Below are positions 8,669 to 16,265 of a stretch of 64,000 bases of DNA, in pieces. Positions within the stretch are counted from its first letter, which is position 1. The number at the start of each line of letters is the position of its first letter. This stretch comes from an uncultured Propionibacteriaceae bacterium (GTDB lineage: Bacteria > Actinomycetota > Actinomycetes > Propionibacteriales > Propionibacteriaceae): NCBI GenBank assembly GCA_937965785.1, contig CALCKT010000003.1, positions 38,975-102,974 on the forward strand, given 5' to 3'. Both the position numbers and the translations under genes were made by a program. Under the pieces are notes generated by a model. The model saw only the letters and a list, made by a program, of their open reading frames with translations. It was not told the DNA's origin and did not search any database.

Positions 8669-8851
8669 ATGAGTCATGTGGCCGACGCCGACAACCCGGG
8701 CGGTGCGCAGCAGTTGGTCGTTGCTGCCGGTCGGCGTTTGGGGGGTGCCGATACCGCTGCATCACATGGGTCCGGCTTGGCGTCGTCGGCGATGACCGGG
8801 CAGGAAAACATCCACGACGAGGAATTGCTCGTCACTTTCGAGGAGGCCTGA
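8669..8851 (+). CDS. Small protein upstream of dapA, unknown
   Basis: A 60-codon frame with no family I recognise. ATG 8669 lies exactly 7 nt after TATCCT (8656-8661), the same leaderless arrangement as many genes here, and the stop is 3 nt before dapA. The predicted product is polar and Ala/Gly-rich with an acidic end (HDEELLVTFEEA) and no membrane segment. The dapA Shine-Dalgarno (GAGGAGG) lies inside its last codons, so translation of the two may be coupled. It could be a real small protein or a leader whose translation affects dapA. Confidence 0.45.
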   Translation: MSHVADADNPGGAQQLVVAAGRRLGGADTAASHGSGLASSAMTGQENIHDEELLVTFEEA

Positions 8852-8854
8852 ACC

Positions 8855-9745
8855 ATGCCTGCAAGTCCGGAACAGCCCATTTTCGGGCGGCTGCTGACCG
8901 CCATGATCACCCCGTTCGGGCCGGACGGGAGCGTGAACCTCGCCGAGGCGGTCCGGTTGGCCCGGCACCTGGTGGATGGGCAGGGACACGACGGCTTGGT
9001 GATCAACGGAACCACCGGGGAATCCCCCACCACCAGCGACGAGGAGAAACAGGAACTGCTCAAGGCGGTGGTCGAGGCGGTCGGGGACCGCGCCTCGGTG
9101 GTGGCCGGGGTCGGCACCTTCGACACGCGCCACACGATCGAACTCGCGGGGCAGGCCGCGGAGGCCGGTGCCGACGGGCTGCTGGTGGTGACCCCCTACT
9201 ACTCGCGCCCTCCCGTTGATGCGCTCGAAGCTCATTTCCTCGCCGTCGCCGACGCCACCGAACTCCCCCTCATGCTCTACGACATCCCGCACCGCACGGG
9301 GATCCCGATTCCGGAGGCGTCGCTGGTGCGCCTGGCGGACCATCCCAGGATCGCGGCGGTCAAGGACGCCAAGGCGGATATCTGCTCGTCCTCGGTCGTG
9401 ATCGCCAACACCACGCTGACCTACTACGCGGGCGACGACGCCTACCTGTTGCCGTTGCTGGCCGTTGGTGGGGCAGGGGTGGTGGGGACGTCCACGCACT
9501 TCTCGGGCCCCCAGGTCCGCGCGCTCATCGACACGTTCGTCGCGGGGGACCTCGAACAGGCGCGGCAACTCAACGCCCAGCTGCTGCCGGTCTTCCGGGG
9601 GGTTTTCGCCACCCAGGGAACGATGATGGTCAAGGCGGCCCTGAACCGCCGCGGCTTCGATGTCGGGAGGTGTCGCCCTCCCATGGGAACGGTCGCCCCG
9701 GAGGTCCTGGAACGTTTCCTGGGGATTCTGGACACCCAACTCTGA
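8855..9745 (+). CDS. dapA: 4-hydroxy-tetrahydrodipicolinate synthase
   Basis: DapA condenses pyruvate with aspartate semialdehyde, the first step of the DAP/lysine branch. The 296-aa (beta/alpha)8 protein has the Schiff-base lysine in AAVKDAK (Lys170), the TTGES motif (53-57), Tyr142 in LYDIPHRTG, and the substrate-binding Arg147. ATG 8855 has a GAGGAGG Shine-Dalgarno. DapA, DapD and DapE are thus all encoded within 7 kb. Related pyruvate aldolases share the fold, but the context supports DapA. Confidence 0.94.
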   Translation: MPASPEQPIFGRLLTAMITPFGPDGSVNLAEAVRLARHLVDGQGHDGLVINGTTGESPTTSDEEKQELLKAVVEAVGDRASVVAGVGTFDTRHTIELAGQAAEAGADGLLVVTPYYSRPPVDALEAHFLAVADATELPLMLYDIPHRTGIPIPEASLVRLADHPRIAAVKDAKADICSSSVVIANTTLTYYAGDDAYLLPLLAVGGAGVVGTSTHFSGPQVRALIDTFVAGDLEQARQLNAQLLPVFRGVFATQGTMMVKAALNRRGFDVGRCRPPMGTVAPEVLERFLGILDTQL

Positions 9746-9804
9746 GCGTTTTCCCGGAAAACTCACAGGGACCTGAAGGCCCTGCCCGGTGGCGGAAACC
9801 CGTT

Positions 9805-9831
9805 GGGAACAAAGCCTCGCCGCCGTGCGTT
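9805..9831 (+). promoter_or_regulatory. Candidate ECF (SigE-type) promoter
   Basis: GGGAAC (9805-9810) and CGTT (9828-9831) are 17 nt apart. This resembles the GGAAC / CGTT(G) elements recognised by SigE/SigH-type ECF sigma factors in actinobacteria. It lies about 60 nt upstream of the sigma-factor start, so the gene is probably autoregulated. This was recognised by eye only. Confidence 0.6.
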
Positions 9832-9893
9832 GAAGGTTGGTGAGAGGCGTGGAACGCTTCACACACAGGTTCCTCACAGGATGAGGTGCCAGA

Positions 9894-10490
9894 TTGTTTT
9901 CCATGGAGAGGCGAGGCGTGTTCCGCAACAAGGCGAGGCCGAACGAGCCGGACTGGGTTGCGCCCACCTGGGCGGAACTGGTCCGGGACCACTCGGCGCA
10001 GGTCTACCGCCTGGCTTACCGGCTCACCGGCAATTGCCACGATGCCGAGGACCTCACCCAGGACGTGTTCGTCCGGGTGTTCAAGTCGATCCACAATTTC
10101 CGACCCGGCACTCTCGAGGGCTGGCTGCACCGCATCACCACCAACCTGTTCCTGGATTCCGCGCGGCGCCGGCAACGGATCCGCATGGATGCCCTGAGCT
10201 CGGCACCGGAACACGTCTGGGGACAGGACCGCAGCCCCGAGGAGCTCCACGCGGACGGGGCCCTGGACGCCGACGTGGCGAATGCCTTGGCGGCCCTGAA
10301 ACCCGAGCAGCGCGTCGCCGTCGTGCTCTGCGACATCGAGGGAATGAGCTACGAGGAGATCTCGGAGGTGTTGGGCATCAAGCTCGGCACCGTGCGCAGC
10401 CGGATCGCCCGCGGACGCGCCCAGCTGCGTGACGCACTCGCCCATCGCGCACCGAGCGAGGACCATGCCCGATACCTCGGGGTGTCATAG
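9894..10490 (+). CDS. sigE: ECF RNA polymerase sigma factor, SigE-like
   Basis: A 198-aa ECF sigma factor, probably for envelope stress. Region 2 (about residues 30-97) contains LAYRLTGNCHDAEDLTQDVFVRVF; region 4 (about 135-185) contains EIEGMSY-type DIEGMSYEEISEVLG and the helix GTVRSRIARGRAQL. The start is TTG 9894, with a GAGGTG Shine-Dalgarno five nt upstream; ATG 9903 is an alternative. The zinc-finger anti-sigma gene follows after 3 nt and tatB comes next, matching the sigE-rseA-tatB order of M. tuberculosis as I recall it. A candidate own promoter lies at 9805-9831. Confidence 0.88.
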   Translation: MFSMERRGVFRNKARPNEPDWVAPTWAELVRDHSAQVYRLAYRLTGNCHDAEDLTQDVFVRVFKSIHNFRPGTLEGWLHRITTNLFLDSARRRQRIRMDALSSAPEHVWGQDRSPEELHADGALDADVANALAALKPEQRVAVVLCDIEGMSYEEISEVLGIKLGTVRSRIARGRAQLRDALAHRAPSEDHARYLGVS

Positions 10491-10493
10491 GAG

Positions 10494-11903
10494 GTGCGGG
10501 GAAACGAATGTCGCCGCTACAAGGACGACCTTTCCGGGTTCGTCGACCGGACCCTGCCCGAACGCCGCCTCAACCAGCTCAGTGAACACCTGATCCGGTG
10601 CCCGGAATGCTCCGCCATCGTCGACGAGCTACGGAGGGTGCGTTCCAGACTGAACTCCTGCCGGGCCGCCGCCCCCCTGCCCGAAACCCTGGCCGAAAGA
10701 CTCCAGGGCATTGCGGGAAACGAGTGCGACCAGCCGCTGTACCTGACCGAGAAAGGGTCACGTTGCCGTAGCCTCGGTGGGCGCCTGATCCGCGGTGGCA
10801 TGGCCGCCACCGTTGCGCTGGCGACGCTGATGATGCTCTCCCTGGCGCTTGCGAAGGAGCCCGCGGTCGTGGGTGATCCGATCAGGGCGGCGCGGGAACA
10901 GTACTCGCTGGCGCTGACCACCATCAGCGTCGGACAGGGAGTCGGTGCCGTGCACTGGGCGCGTGAACGAGGCGCCAGGCCCGGTGCAGCAACGCAGCTC
11001 AGTCCCCGCGTCCTCGATCTCGGCCAGGCCGTCCCGATCGACGAGAACAACGCGATGACCCGGCTCGGCAACAACGGGCAGAGCATCACATATTCCGGAC
11101 GGCAGCGGGTCTGGTTGATGGATGGCGACGGTGTTCACCGGCCGAACGACGTGGAGGTCGACGTCGTCGCGGGAGAAGGAGCCACTCTGGCGGTCCTGGA
11201 CGGGACCGGGGAACGTTTCCTCTCCTGGTTCGTCCCGACGATGGGTTGCTGTTCATCCCTCGCTGAAACCGGCTGGCAGTTCTACACCTACCAGAGTTCG
11301 GACAGGGTGGCGGGGCGCAGCGCGTCCGTTGTCGAGGCCCGCGGCGACGGGTATCTCGTGGCGCGCTGGTGGCTCGACGACGAGACGGGGCTTCCGCTGT
11401 GGGTTGAGCGTTACGACACGACGGGGCGTCCGATGCTGGTCTTCGGATTCGTCAGTATCAACATCGGGACGGCTCAACTGGCCACGGACTCCACCCAGCC
11501 CTACCCGATGGAATCCGTCTCCAGCGCCAGCACTTCCGGATGGTGTGTGGGTCTGCCGGAGTGCCCGATGGAACTGGGAGGCCTTCCCCTGGTGGCCCGC
11601 GCCGGTTCCGGCGAGGGGGAGAGCGTCTACCAGCGGCTGGTCTACTCCGATGGTGTGCGCACCCTGAGCGTCTCATGGACCCCGGGTGTGCTGGCGGGTG
11701 GATCCCGGGTTTCCGACAACTCGCCCGGGCTGCCCCAGGTGGCCGCCTGGCAGGTGGGCGAAGGTGTGGTTTCCGTGGCGACCAACGGTCCGCGGGCACT
11801 GATGGCGGAGGCTTGCAAGGCGTTGCCGAAGCTGCGGGAGAACAAGTTCGGCCTGCTGGAACGCATGGGAAGTGGCCTGGGGCGGCTGGTCGGGATTGGT
11901 TGA
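10494..11903 (+). CDS. Membrane anti-sigma factor with RseB-like ectodomain
   Basis: This 469-aa protein is predicted to hold the upstream sigma factor at the membrane. Residues 1-45 form a zinc anti-sigma domain with the motif HLIRCPEC (His32, Cys36, Cys39), residues 103-120 a membrane helix, and the remaining 350 residues face outside. The ectodomain segment near 285-330 (WWLDDETGLPLWVERYDTTG) resembles the LolA-like N-terminal domain of MucB/RseB, which senses envelope damage in proteobacteria. The usual actinobacterial anti-sigma factor is much shorter, so this looks like an RseA-plus-RseB fusion. GTG 10494 is the only early in-frame start; GGGGTG upstream may serve as Shine-Dalgarno. Confidence 0.8.
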   Translation: MRGNECRRYKDDLSGFVDRTLPERRLNQLSEHLIRCPECSAIVDELRRVRSRLNSCRAAAPLPETLAERLQGIAGNECDQPLYLTEKGSRCRSLGGRLIRGGMAATVALATLMMLSLALAKEPAVVGDPIRAAREQYSLALTTISVGQGVGAVHWARERGARPGAATQLSPRVLDLGQAVPIDENNAMTRLGNNGQSITYSGRQRVWLMDGDGVHRPNDVEVDVVAGEGATLAVLDGTGERFLSWFVPTMGCCSSLAETGWQFYTYQSSDRVAGRSASVVEARGDGYLVARWWLDDETGLPLWVERYDTTGRPMLVFGFVSINIGTAQLATDSTQPYPMESVSSASTSGWCVGLPECPMELGGLPLVARAGSGEGESVYQRLVYSDGVRTLSVSWTPGVLAGGSRVSDNSPGLPQVAAWQVGEGVVSVATNGPRALMAEACKALPKLRENKFGLLERMGSGLGRLVGIG

Positions 11904-11930
11904 ACGCCCGGCCGCGAGTAGCCTGAGCGT

Positions 11931-12341
11931 GTGTTCAACATCGACGCCACCGAGCTGATTCTTCTTCTGGTACTCGGCGTCGTCATGTTCGGGCCTGAGA
12001 AGCTTCCCTCGTTCGCGCGGAAGGCGGCCCGGGTGTTCGTGGCGCTCCGGGGGATCGCGAACAATGCCCAGACGCAGCTGCGCGAAGAACTCGGGCCCGA
12101 GTATTCCGACCTCAAGATCGAGGACCTGAACCCCAAAAAGTTCGTCGCCAAGCACATGCGCGAGGAGATCGCGGCCATCGAGGAGGCCAAACGCGAGATC
12201 TCCACCACGGGTAGTGCCGCGAAGGCCGCCGCCGCGGACGTGACGGCCGCTGCGGCGGCGAAACCCGGTCCGGCGGATGCGGTGCCCGAAACCTCTCCGC
12301 CCAAACCCCTGACCGCCCCCTACGACCCGGAAGCGACCTGA
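11931..12341 (+). CDS. tatB: Twin-arginine translocase subunit TatB
   Basis: TatB with TatC receives folded Tat substrates at the cytoplasmic membrane. The 136-aa protein has the short N-terminal membrane helix, the Phe-Gly-Pro hinge (VMFGPEKLP), an amphipathic helix (SFARKAARVFVALRGI) and an acidic, Ala/Pro-rich tail. GTG 11931 lies 6 nt after TAGCCT, consistent with a leaderless mRNA. Its place after the sigma/anti-sigma pair supports TatB rather than TatA. A Tat-type substrate, the binding protein at 31581, is in this window. Confidence 0.9.
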   Translation: MFNIDATELILLLVLGVVMFGPEKLPSFARKAARVFVALRGIANNAQTQLREELGPEYSDLKIEDLNPKKFVAKHMREEIAAIEEAKREISTTGSAAKAAAADVTAAAAAKPGPADAVPETSPPKPLTAPYDPEAT

Positions 12342-13499
12342 TCACACCGGGCTGACGGGCAGCATCCGTCCCAACAGGTTCCGGCTGCGATTCGCCAGTT
12401 CCTGGCCCAGCTTCAACAGGGCCTGCGCGGCCGGATGGTCCGGGGCGCTGAGCACGATGGGCTCGCCCCTGTCCCCACCCGCCAGGAGAGCCTCGTCGAA
12501 GGGCACCTGGGTCAATAGCGGCACCTCGTATCCGAGCCGCTCGCTCAAGGCCTCCGCCACCAGAACCCCGCCTCCCGAGCCGAACAGCTCGATCCGGTAG
12601 GACTTCCCGGTGTCGGGGGCGGTGAACTCCAGCCAGCTCATGTTCTCAACCACCCCGAGCACCTTCTGCTTGAGGATGTGGGCCATCGTGCCGGCCCGTT
12701 CGGAAACCTCGGATGCGGCGAGCTGCGGGGTGGTCACGACCAGCACCTCGGAGTTCGGGATCTTCTGTCCCAGGCTCATCGCGACATCGCCGGTTCCCGG
12801 TGGGAGATCAAGGAGCAGGAAATCCACATCACCCCAGAAAACATCGGCCAGCAGCTGCGTGAGGGCCCGGTCCAGGATGGGGCCGCGCCAGGCGACCACC
12901 TGGTCACGGGAAGGTTTCAGCATGCCCACCGAGATCACCTTCAGCCCTTCTGCGGCAGGGACCGGCAGGATCATGTCGTCGACGACCGTCGGGCGGGAAT
13001 CGCCCAAACCCAGCATGTCGGGGATGGAATGGCCGTAGATGTCGGCGTCGAGGATTGCGACGCTGCGGCCGGCCTTCGCGAGGGCCAGGGCCAGGTTCAC
13101 CGTGACCGAGGACTTCCCGACCCCGCCTTTTCCGGAAGCGACCGCGATCACCTTCGTCAGGTTTCCCGGTTTGGCGAACGGGATCTCGCGTTCCGGTTGA
13201 CCGCCGCGCAGCAGCTGTCGCATCGCGGCTCGTTGTTCGTCATTCATCACACCGAGCTCGACGTGCACGCCATTGACACCCTCGACGGTCTCCACGGCCT
13301 CGGTCACGCGTTTGGTTATCTCGGTGCGCATCGGACACCCGGGAACGGTCAACAGAACCCGGATGAAGATCTGCCCTTCATCGTCGGCTGTCAACTCATC
13401 GACCATGCCCAGGTCGGTTATCGGGCGGCGAATTTCGGGATCCTCGACGGTGTGCAGTGCAGCTCGGACCAGAGGAAGAAGAGGGTTCTCATTCGTCAC
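12342..13499 (-). CDS. mrp: Mrp/NBP35-family Fe-S carrier ATPase
   Basis: A 385-aa P-loop ATPase that loads or carries Fe-S clusters. An N-terminal MIP18/DUF59 domain (about residues 5-90) precedes the deviant Walker A GKGGVGKSS (123-131) and the switch motif DLPPGTGD. The cysteine pair that binds the bridging cluster in many Mrp proteins, normally after NMS, is absent here: the segment reads ENMSWLEFTAPDTGKSYR. Actinobacterial homologues vary at this site, so cluster binding is uncertain. GTG 13499 is the start. It converges with tatB with no gap between the stop codons. Confidence 0.9.
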   Translation of the reverse strand: MTNENPLLPLVRAALHTVEDPEIRRPITDLGMVDELTADDEGQIFIRVLLTVPGCPMRTEITKRVTEAVETVEGVNGVHVELGVMNDEQRAAMRQLLRGGQPEREIPFAKPGNLTKVIAVASGKGGVGKSSVTVNLALALAKAGRSVAILDADIYGHSIPDMLGLGDSRPTVVDDMILPVPAAEGLKVISVGMLKPSRDQVVAWRGPILDRALTQLLADVFWGDVDFLLLDLPPGTGDVAMSLGQKIPNSEVLVVTTPQLAASEVSERAGTMAHILKQKVLGVVENMSWLEFTAPDTGKSYRIELFGSGGGVLVAEALSERLGYEVPLLTQVPFDEALLAGGDRGEPIVLSAPDHPAAQALLKLGQELANRSRNLLGRMLPVSPV

Positions 13500-13520
13500 C
13501 CCTCAATACTCCCGCACAGT

Positions 13521-13883
13521 TCAGTTGGTTTCCAGCCCAGTCGAATCGGCGCGGGACGCCAGGGCGTCTCCCAGCAGCGCCATGCTGCCCCCAACCAGGG
13601 CGGGCAGCCAGAGGGATGTCAGGACGGCAAGCACCACCACTGCGGGGCCGAGAATCAGATGCACGGTCAACCGTTGCCGGTAGGCGAAACGGTTCTGGGC
13701 GGCGGGGGCCAGGCGGAGCCGCCACAGGAAACCGTAGGCCACCAACAGCAGCAGGGCCGCTCCGGCCCCGACCCAGAGACCCGAACCGATCACCCAGAGC
13801 GACCATGTGGCCACTCCCGCCATCACCAGGTGCCCAGCTAACAGCACCACGGAATACCAGCTGATCGACTGGGGTTCGCTCAT
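13521..13883 (-). CDS. Four-helix membrane protein, unknown
   Basis: A 120-aa protein with about four hydrophobic segments (near residues 10-30, 35-55, 75-92 and 93-108) and short polar ends. I do not recognise a family. Its ATG overlaps the stop of the DUF1003 gene (ATGA), so it is translated from the same mRNA as the MgtE-like and DUF1003 genes and probably works with them in the membrane. Confidence 0.7.
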   Translation of the reverse strand: MSEPQSISWYSVVLLAGHLVMAGVATWSLWVIGSGLWVGAGAALLLLVAYGFLWRLRLAPAAQNRFAYRQRLTVHLILGPAVVVLAVLTSLWLPALVGGSMALLGDALASRADSTGLETN

Positions 13884-14401
13884 GGTTCCTCCCTTTTCTC
13901 GTTGACGGCCTGTTCCAGGCGTTCCGTGAGTTCACGCAGTTCGAAACGCAGTTCGGAACGCACGAAGTCGCGGGTTGCCAGCTCCCCCAGGTGCATCCGG
14001 ATGGCGGCGATCTCGCGGGCCAGGAAGTCCATGTCGGCTCGCGACTGGGCCGCCAGACGGCGGTCCTCGTCGAGGCTCAGCTTGTCCCGCACCTCCTGCC
14101 GGTTCTGCGCCAGCAGGATCAGGGGGGCCGCGTAGGAGGCCTGCGTCGAGAAGAACAGGTTCAGCAGGACGAACGGGTAGACATCCCAGCGGAAGCCGTA
14201 GATGCCGACCACGTTGAGGGTCACCCACACCACCACGAAAACCGTCATGTAGGCGATGAACTTGCCGGTTCCCATGAAACGAGCGGCGGCCTCCGCGAAC
14301 TCGCCGAAGGCCTCCGAGTCGAGGATCACCTTCGGCATCAGCCGACGCCGCCTCGACCGCGGTTCCGACAGGGGCTCCGACAGGGGGCTGCGCTCAGCCA
14401 T
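13880..14401 (-). CDS. DUF1003 family membrane protein
   Basis: A 173-aa protein. Two membrane segments lie near residues 45-63 and 72-95, with the DUF1003 hallmark VYPFVLLNLFFSTQASYAAP between and within them. A charged amphipathic tail ending in ELRELTERLEQAVNEKRE follows, probably a coiled coil. The function is unknown. It overlaps the end of the MgtE-like gene by 8 nt, so the two are translationally coupled. As I recall, the same pair occurs in M. tuberculosis (Rv1231c-Rv1232c). Confidence 0.88.
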   Translation of the reverse strand: MAERSPLSEPLSEPRSRRRRLMPKVILDSEAFGEFAEAAARFMGTGKFIAYMTVFVVVWVTLNVVGIYGFRWDVYPFVLLNLFFSTQASYAAPLILLAQNRQEVRDKLSLDEDRRLAAQSRADMDFLAREIAAIRMHLGELATRDFVRSELRFELRELTERLEQAVNEKREEP

Positions 14402-15659
14402 GGCTCACCTCCACGAGTTCGTCCATCTGGGTTCCGCGCCAGTCGTCGGGCAGCATGTGGTCGAGGACATCATCCACGGTCACCGCCCCGACGAGCGCCC
14501 CCTCGGAGTCCACCACGGGCGCGACCACCAGATTGTAGGTGGCGAAGAAACGTGACACCTGCGCCAGGGGCGAGTCGGGACTCAGGGGCTCCAGGTTGTG
14601 GTCCATCATGGTGGCCACCATCAGGGTGGGGGCGGCCCGCAGCAGCTGCTGGAAGTGCACCGCACCCACGTAGCGGCCCGACGGGGTCTCCAACGGAGGG
14701 CGGGTGACGAACACCATCGAGGCCAGGGCCGGGGTCAGCTGCTCCTCGCGGATGCGGGCCAGGGCCTCCGCCACGGTCGCGTCCGTGCCCAGCACCACCG
14801 GCTCGGGGGTCATCATGCCGCCGGCGGTGAACTCGCCGTAGACCAGCAGCCGGCGCACGTCGGAGGCGTCCTCCGGTTCCATGCGCTCGAGCAGGTCCTC
14901 CGCGACCGCCTCCGGGAGGTCCTTGATGAGGTCCGCGGCGTCGTCCGGATCCATCTCCGCCAGCACATCGGCGGCACGATTCGTCTCCAGTTTCGAGATC
15001 AGCTCGATCTGTTCGTCACCGGGAAGCTCTTCGAGGGCCTCCGCCAGGGTCTCGTCGTCAAGGGCCTTGACGACGTCCACCAGGCGATCCGGGTCGAGGT
15101 CGTGCAGCTCCTGGGCGATGTCCGCGGGTTTCATGTCCGAGAACTTCGCCACCAGGTGTTCCGGGGACCGGCCGGTCATCAAAACCAGGTCCGGAACCTG
15201 GTTCCACTGAATGATGTCGGTGACGCGGCGGCCACCGAAACCGAAACGGCTCACCCTGGTGCGGCTCGTGATGGCGATCTGGAACAGCTCCCATTCGCGG
15301 TTGCGCACCTGGATCATCGAGACGTCGTAGATCCGGGTCGGGACGTCGCGGGGAACGGGACGATCGAACAGGTCGGCGGCCACCAGCCATTCCGTTTCGC
15401 GTTTCTTGAAGCGGCGGGTGTCGACCTGACCGAGGATGGCAACCTGGTTGACCGTTATGTTGTGCACCCGGATCATGGGCACGAAGATCCGTTGTCGGGC
15501 GAACAATTCGACCACCAGGCCACGCACCCGGGGTGCCAGGGTGCCGGTTCGCAGGTGGAAGACCACGTCCTTGACGCGCCCCACCTGATCGCCCGCCGCG
15601 TCGACCACGGGAAGACCGACCAGGCGGGAGATGAAAACCGCGGATTTCTTGGCGCTCAT
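14394..15659 (-). CDS. MgtE N-domain / CBS protein without a pore
   Basis: A 421-aa soluble protein. Residues 1-75 look like a PRC-barrel (GLPVVDAAGDQVGRVKDVV), residues about 190-290 form the MgtE N superhelical domain (repeats such as LEELPGDEQIELI and DPDDAADLIKDLP), and about 295-410 form a CBS pair. The Mg2+-channel membrane domain of true MgtE is missing, so this is probably a Mg2+- or nucleotide-sensing regulator, perhaps of its coupled membrane neighbours. ATG 15659 lies 7 nt after TAGATT; upstream in-frame codons are not supported. Confidence 0.85.
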   Translation of the reverse strand: MSAKKSAVFISRLVGLPVVDAAGDQVGRVKDVVFHLRTGTLAPRVRGLVVELFARQRIFVPMIRVHNITVNQVAILGQVDTRRFKKRETEWLVAADLFDRPVPRDVPTRIYDVSMIQVRNREWELFQIAITSRTRVSRFGFGGRRVTDIIQWNQVPDLVLMTGRSPEHLVAKFSDMKPADIAQELHDLDPDRLVDVVKALDDETLAEALEELPGDEQIELISKLETNRAADVLAEMDPDDAADLIKDLPEAVAEDLLERMEPEDASDVRRLLVYGEFTAGGMMTPEPVVLGTDATVAEALARIREEQLTPALASMVFVTRPPLETPSGRYVGAVHFQQLLRAAPTLMVATMMDHNLEPLSPDSPLAQVSRFFATYNLVVAPVVDSEGALVGAVTVDDVLDHMLPDDWRGTQMDELVEVSHG

Positions 15660-15666
15660 GGGCATG

Positions 15667-15676
15667 AATCTACACT
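15667..15676. promoter_or_regulatory. Overlapping divergent -10 elements
   Basis: Minus-strand TAGATT (15672-15667) serves the MgtE-like gene and plus-strand TACACT (15671-15676) serves the stress-protein gene. They share two bases, so the two promoters cannot be occupied at once and should compete. Confidence 0.55.
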
Positions 15677-15682
15677 TGAGCA

Positions 15683-15724
15683 GTGCGTAAGTGCCTGCCG
15701 GACACCGACCAGGAGCCAAGATGA
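15683..15724 (+). CDS. Possible 13-codon leaderless leader peptide
   Basis: GTG 15683 lies 6 nt after TACACT and opens a 13-residue frame (MRKCLPDTDQEPR) whose TGA overlaps the ATG of the next gene as ATGA. A leaderless transcript would begin here, and translation of the leader could couple to the stress-protein gene. The frame is short and may be chance. Confidence 0.3.
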   Translation: MRKCLPDTDQEPR

Positions 15725-16251
15725 CCCCCGCCGTTCCGCCCCGACGATTCACCCCGATTGTTTCCACCAGCAGGCTGTTCGAGCTGGACTATCCCCAACG
15801 CGTCGGGAGCTACGGCACCTACGAGGAGGCCCAGGCGGCGGTCGATTTCCTGTCCGATTCGAAGTTTGCGGTGGAGAACCTGATGATCGTGGGAACCAAC
15901 CTGAAATCGGTGGAACGCGTGGTGGGCAGACGCACCTGGAGTTCCGTCCTGATTCAGGGAGCCATCTCGGGTTTCGGCACCGGGATCATCGTGGGTTTGA
16001 TGTTCTACCTGTTCATGCAGAGCGAAAACACCTTCCTGTCGCTGATCCTGGCCGGGCTCGGGCTCGGTGTCAGCTTCGGCATGCTCTCCGCGGCCCTGGC
16101 CTATGCGCTGAGCGGTGGGCGGCGAGACTTCGAGTCGATGCGGCAGGTGGTGGCCACCGGTTACGAGGTGCTGTGTGAGCACAAGGTGGCAGCCGAGGCG
16201 CGCGAGATGCTTGCCAAGTGGCCCGGGTACAGGGCGACCGGGACCAACTGA
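15721..16251 (+). CDS. YflT/GSP17M-domain stress membrane protein
   Basis: A 176-aa protein. Residues 30-75 (VGSYGTYEEAQAAVDFLSD and following) match the general stress protein 17M/YflT domain. Two Gly-rich membrane helices follow at about 88-108 and 113-138. The function is unknown; relatives are induced by heat or general stress in Bacillus. ATG 15721 has the Shine-Dalgarno AGGAG five nt upstream. It is divergent from the MgtE-like gene with overlapping promoters, as I recall its relative Rv1234 lies near Rv1232c. Confidence 0.82.
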   Translation: MTPAVPPRRFTPIVSTSRLFELDYPQRVGSYGTYEEAQAAVDFLSDSKFAVENLMIVGTNLKSVERVVGRRTWSSVLIQGAISGFGTGIIVGLMFYLFMQSENTFLSLILAGLGLGVSFGMLSAALAYALSGGRRDFESMRQVVATGYEVLCEHKVAAEAREMLAKWPGYRATGTN

Positions 16252-16265
16252 GTAGGGTTTCTGGT

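Noticed and set aside
12342..13499. Loss of the CxxC motif in Mrp as a sign of a broken gene
   Set aside because: The frame and nucleotide-binding motifs are intact. As far as I recall, actinobacterial Mrp proteins vary at this site, so it is noted in the annotation but not treated as damage.
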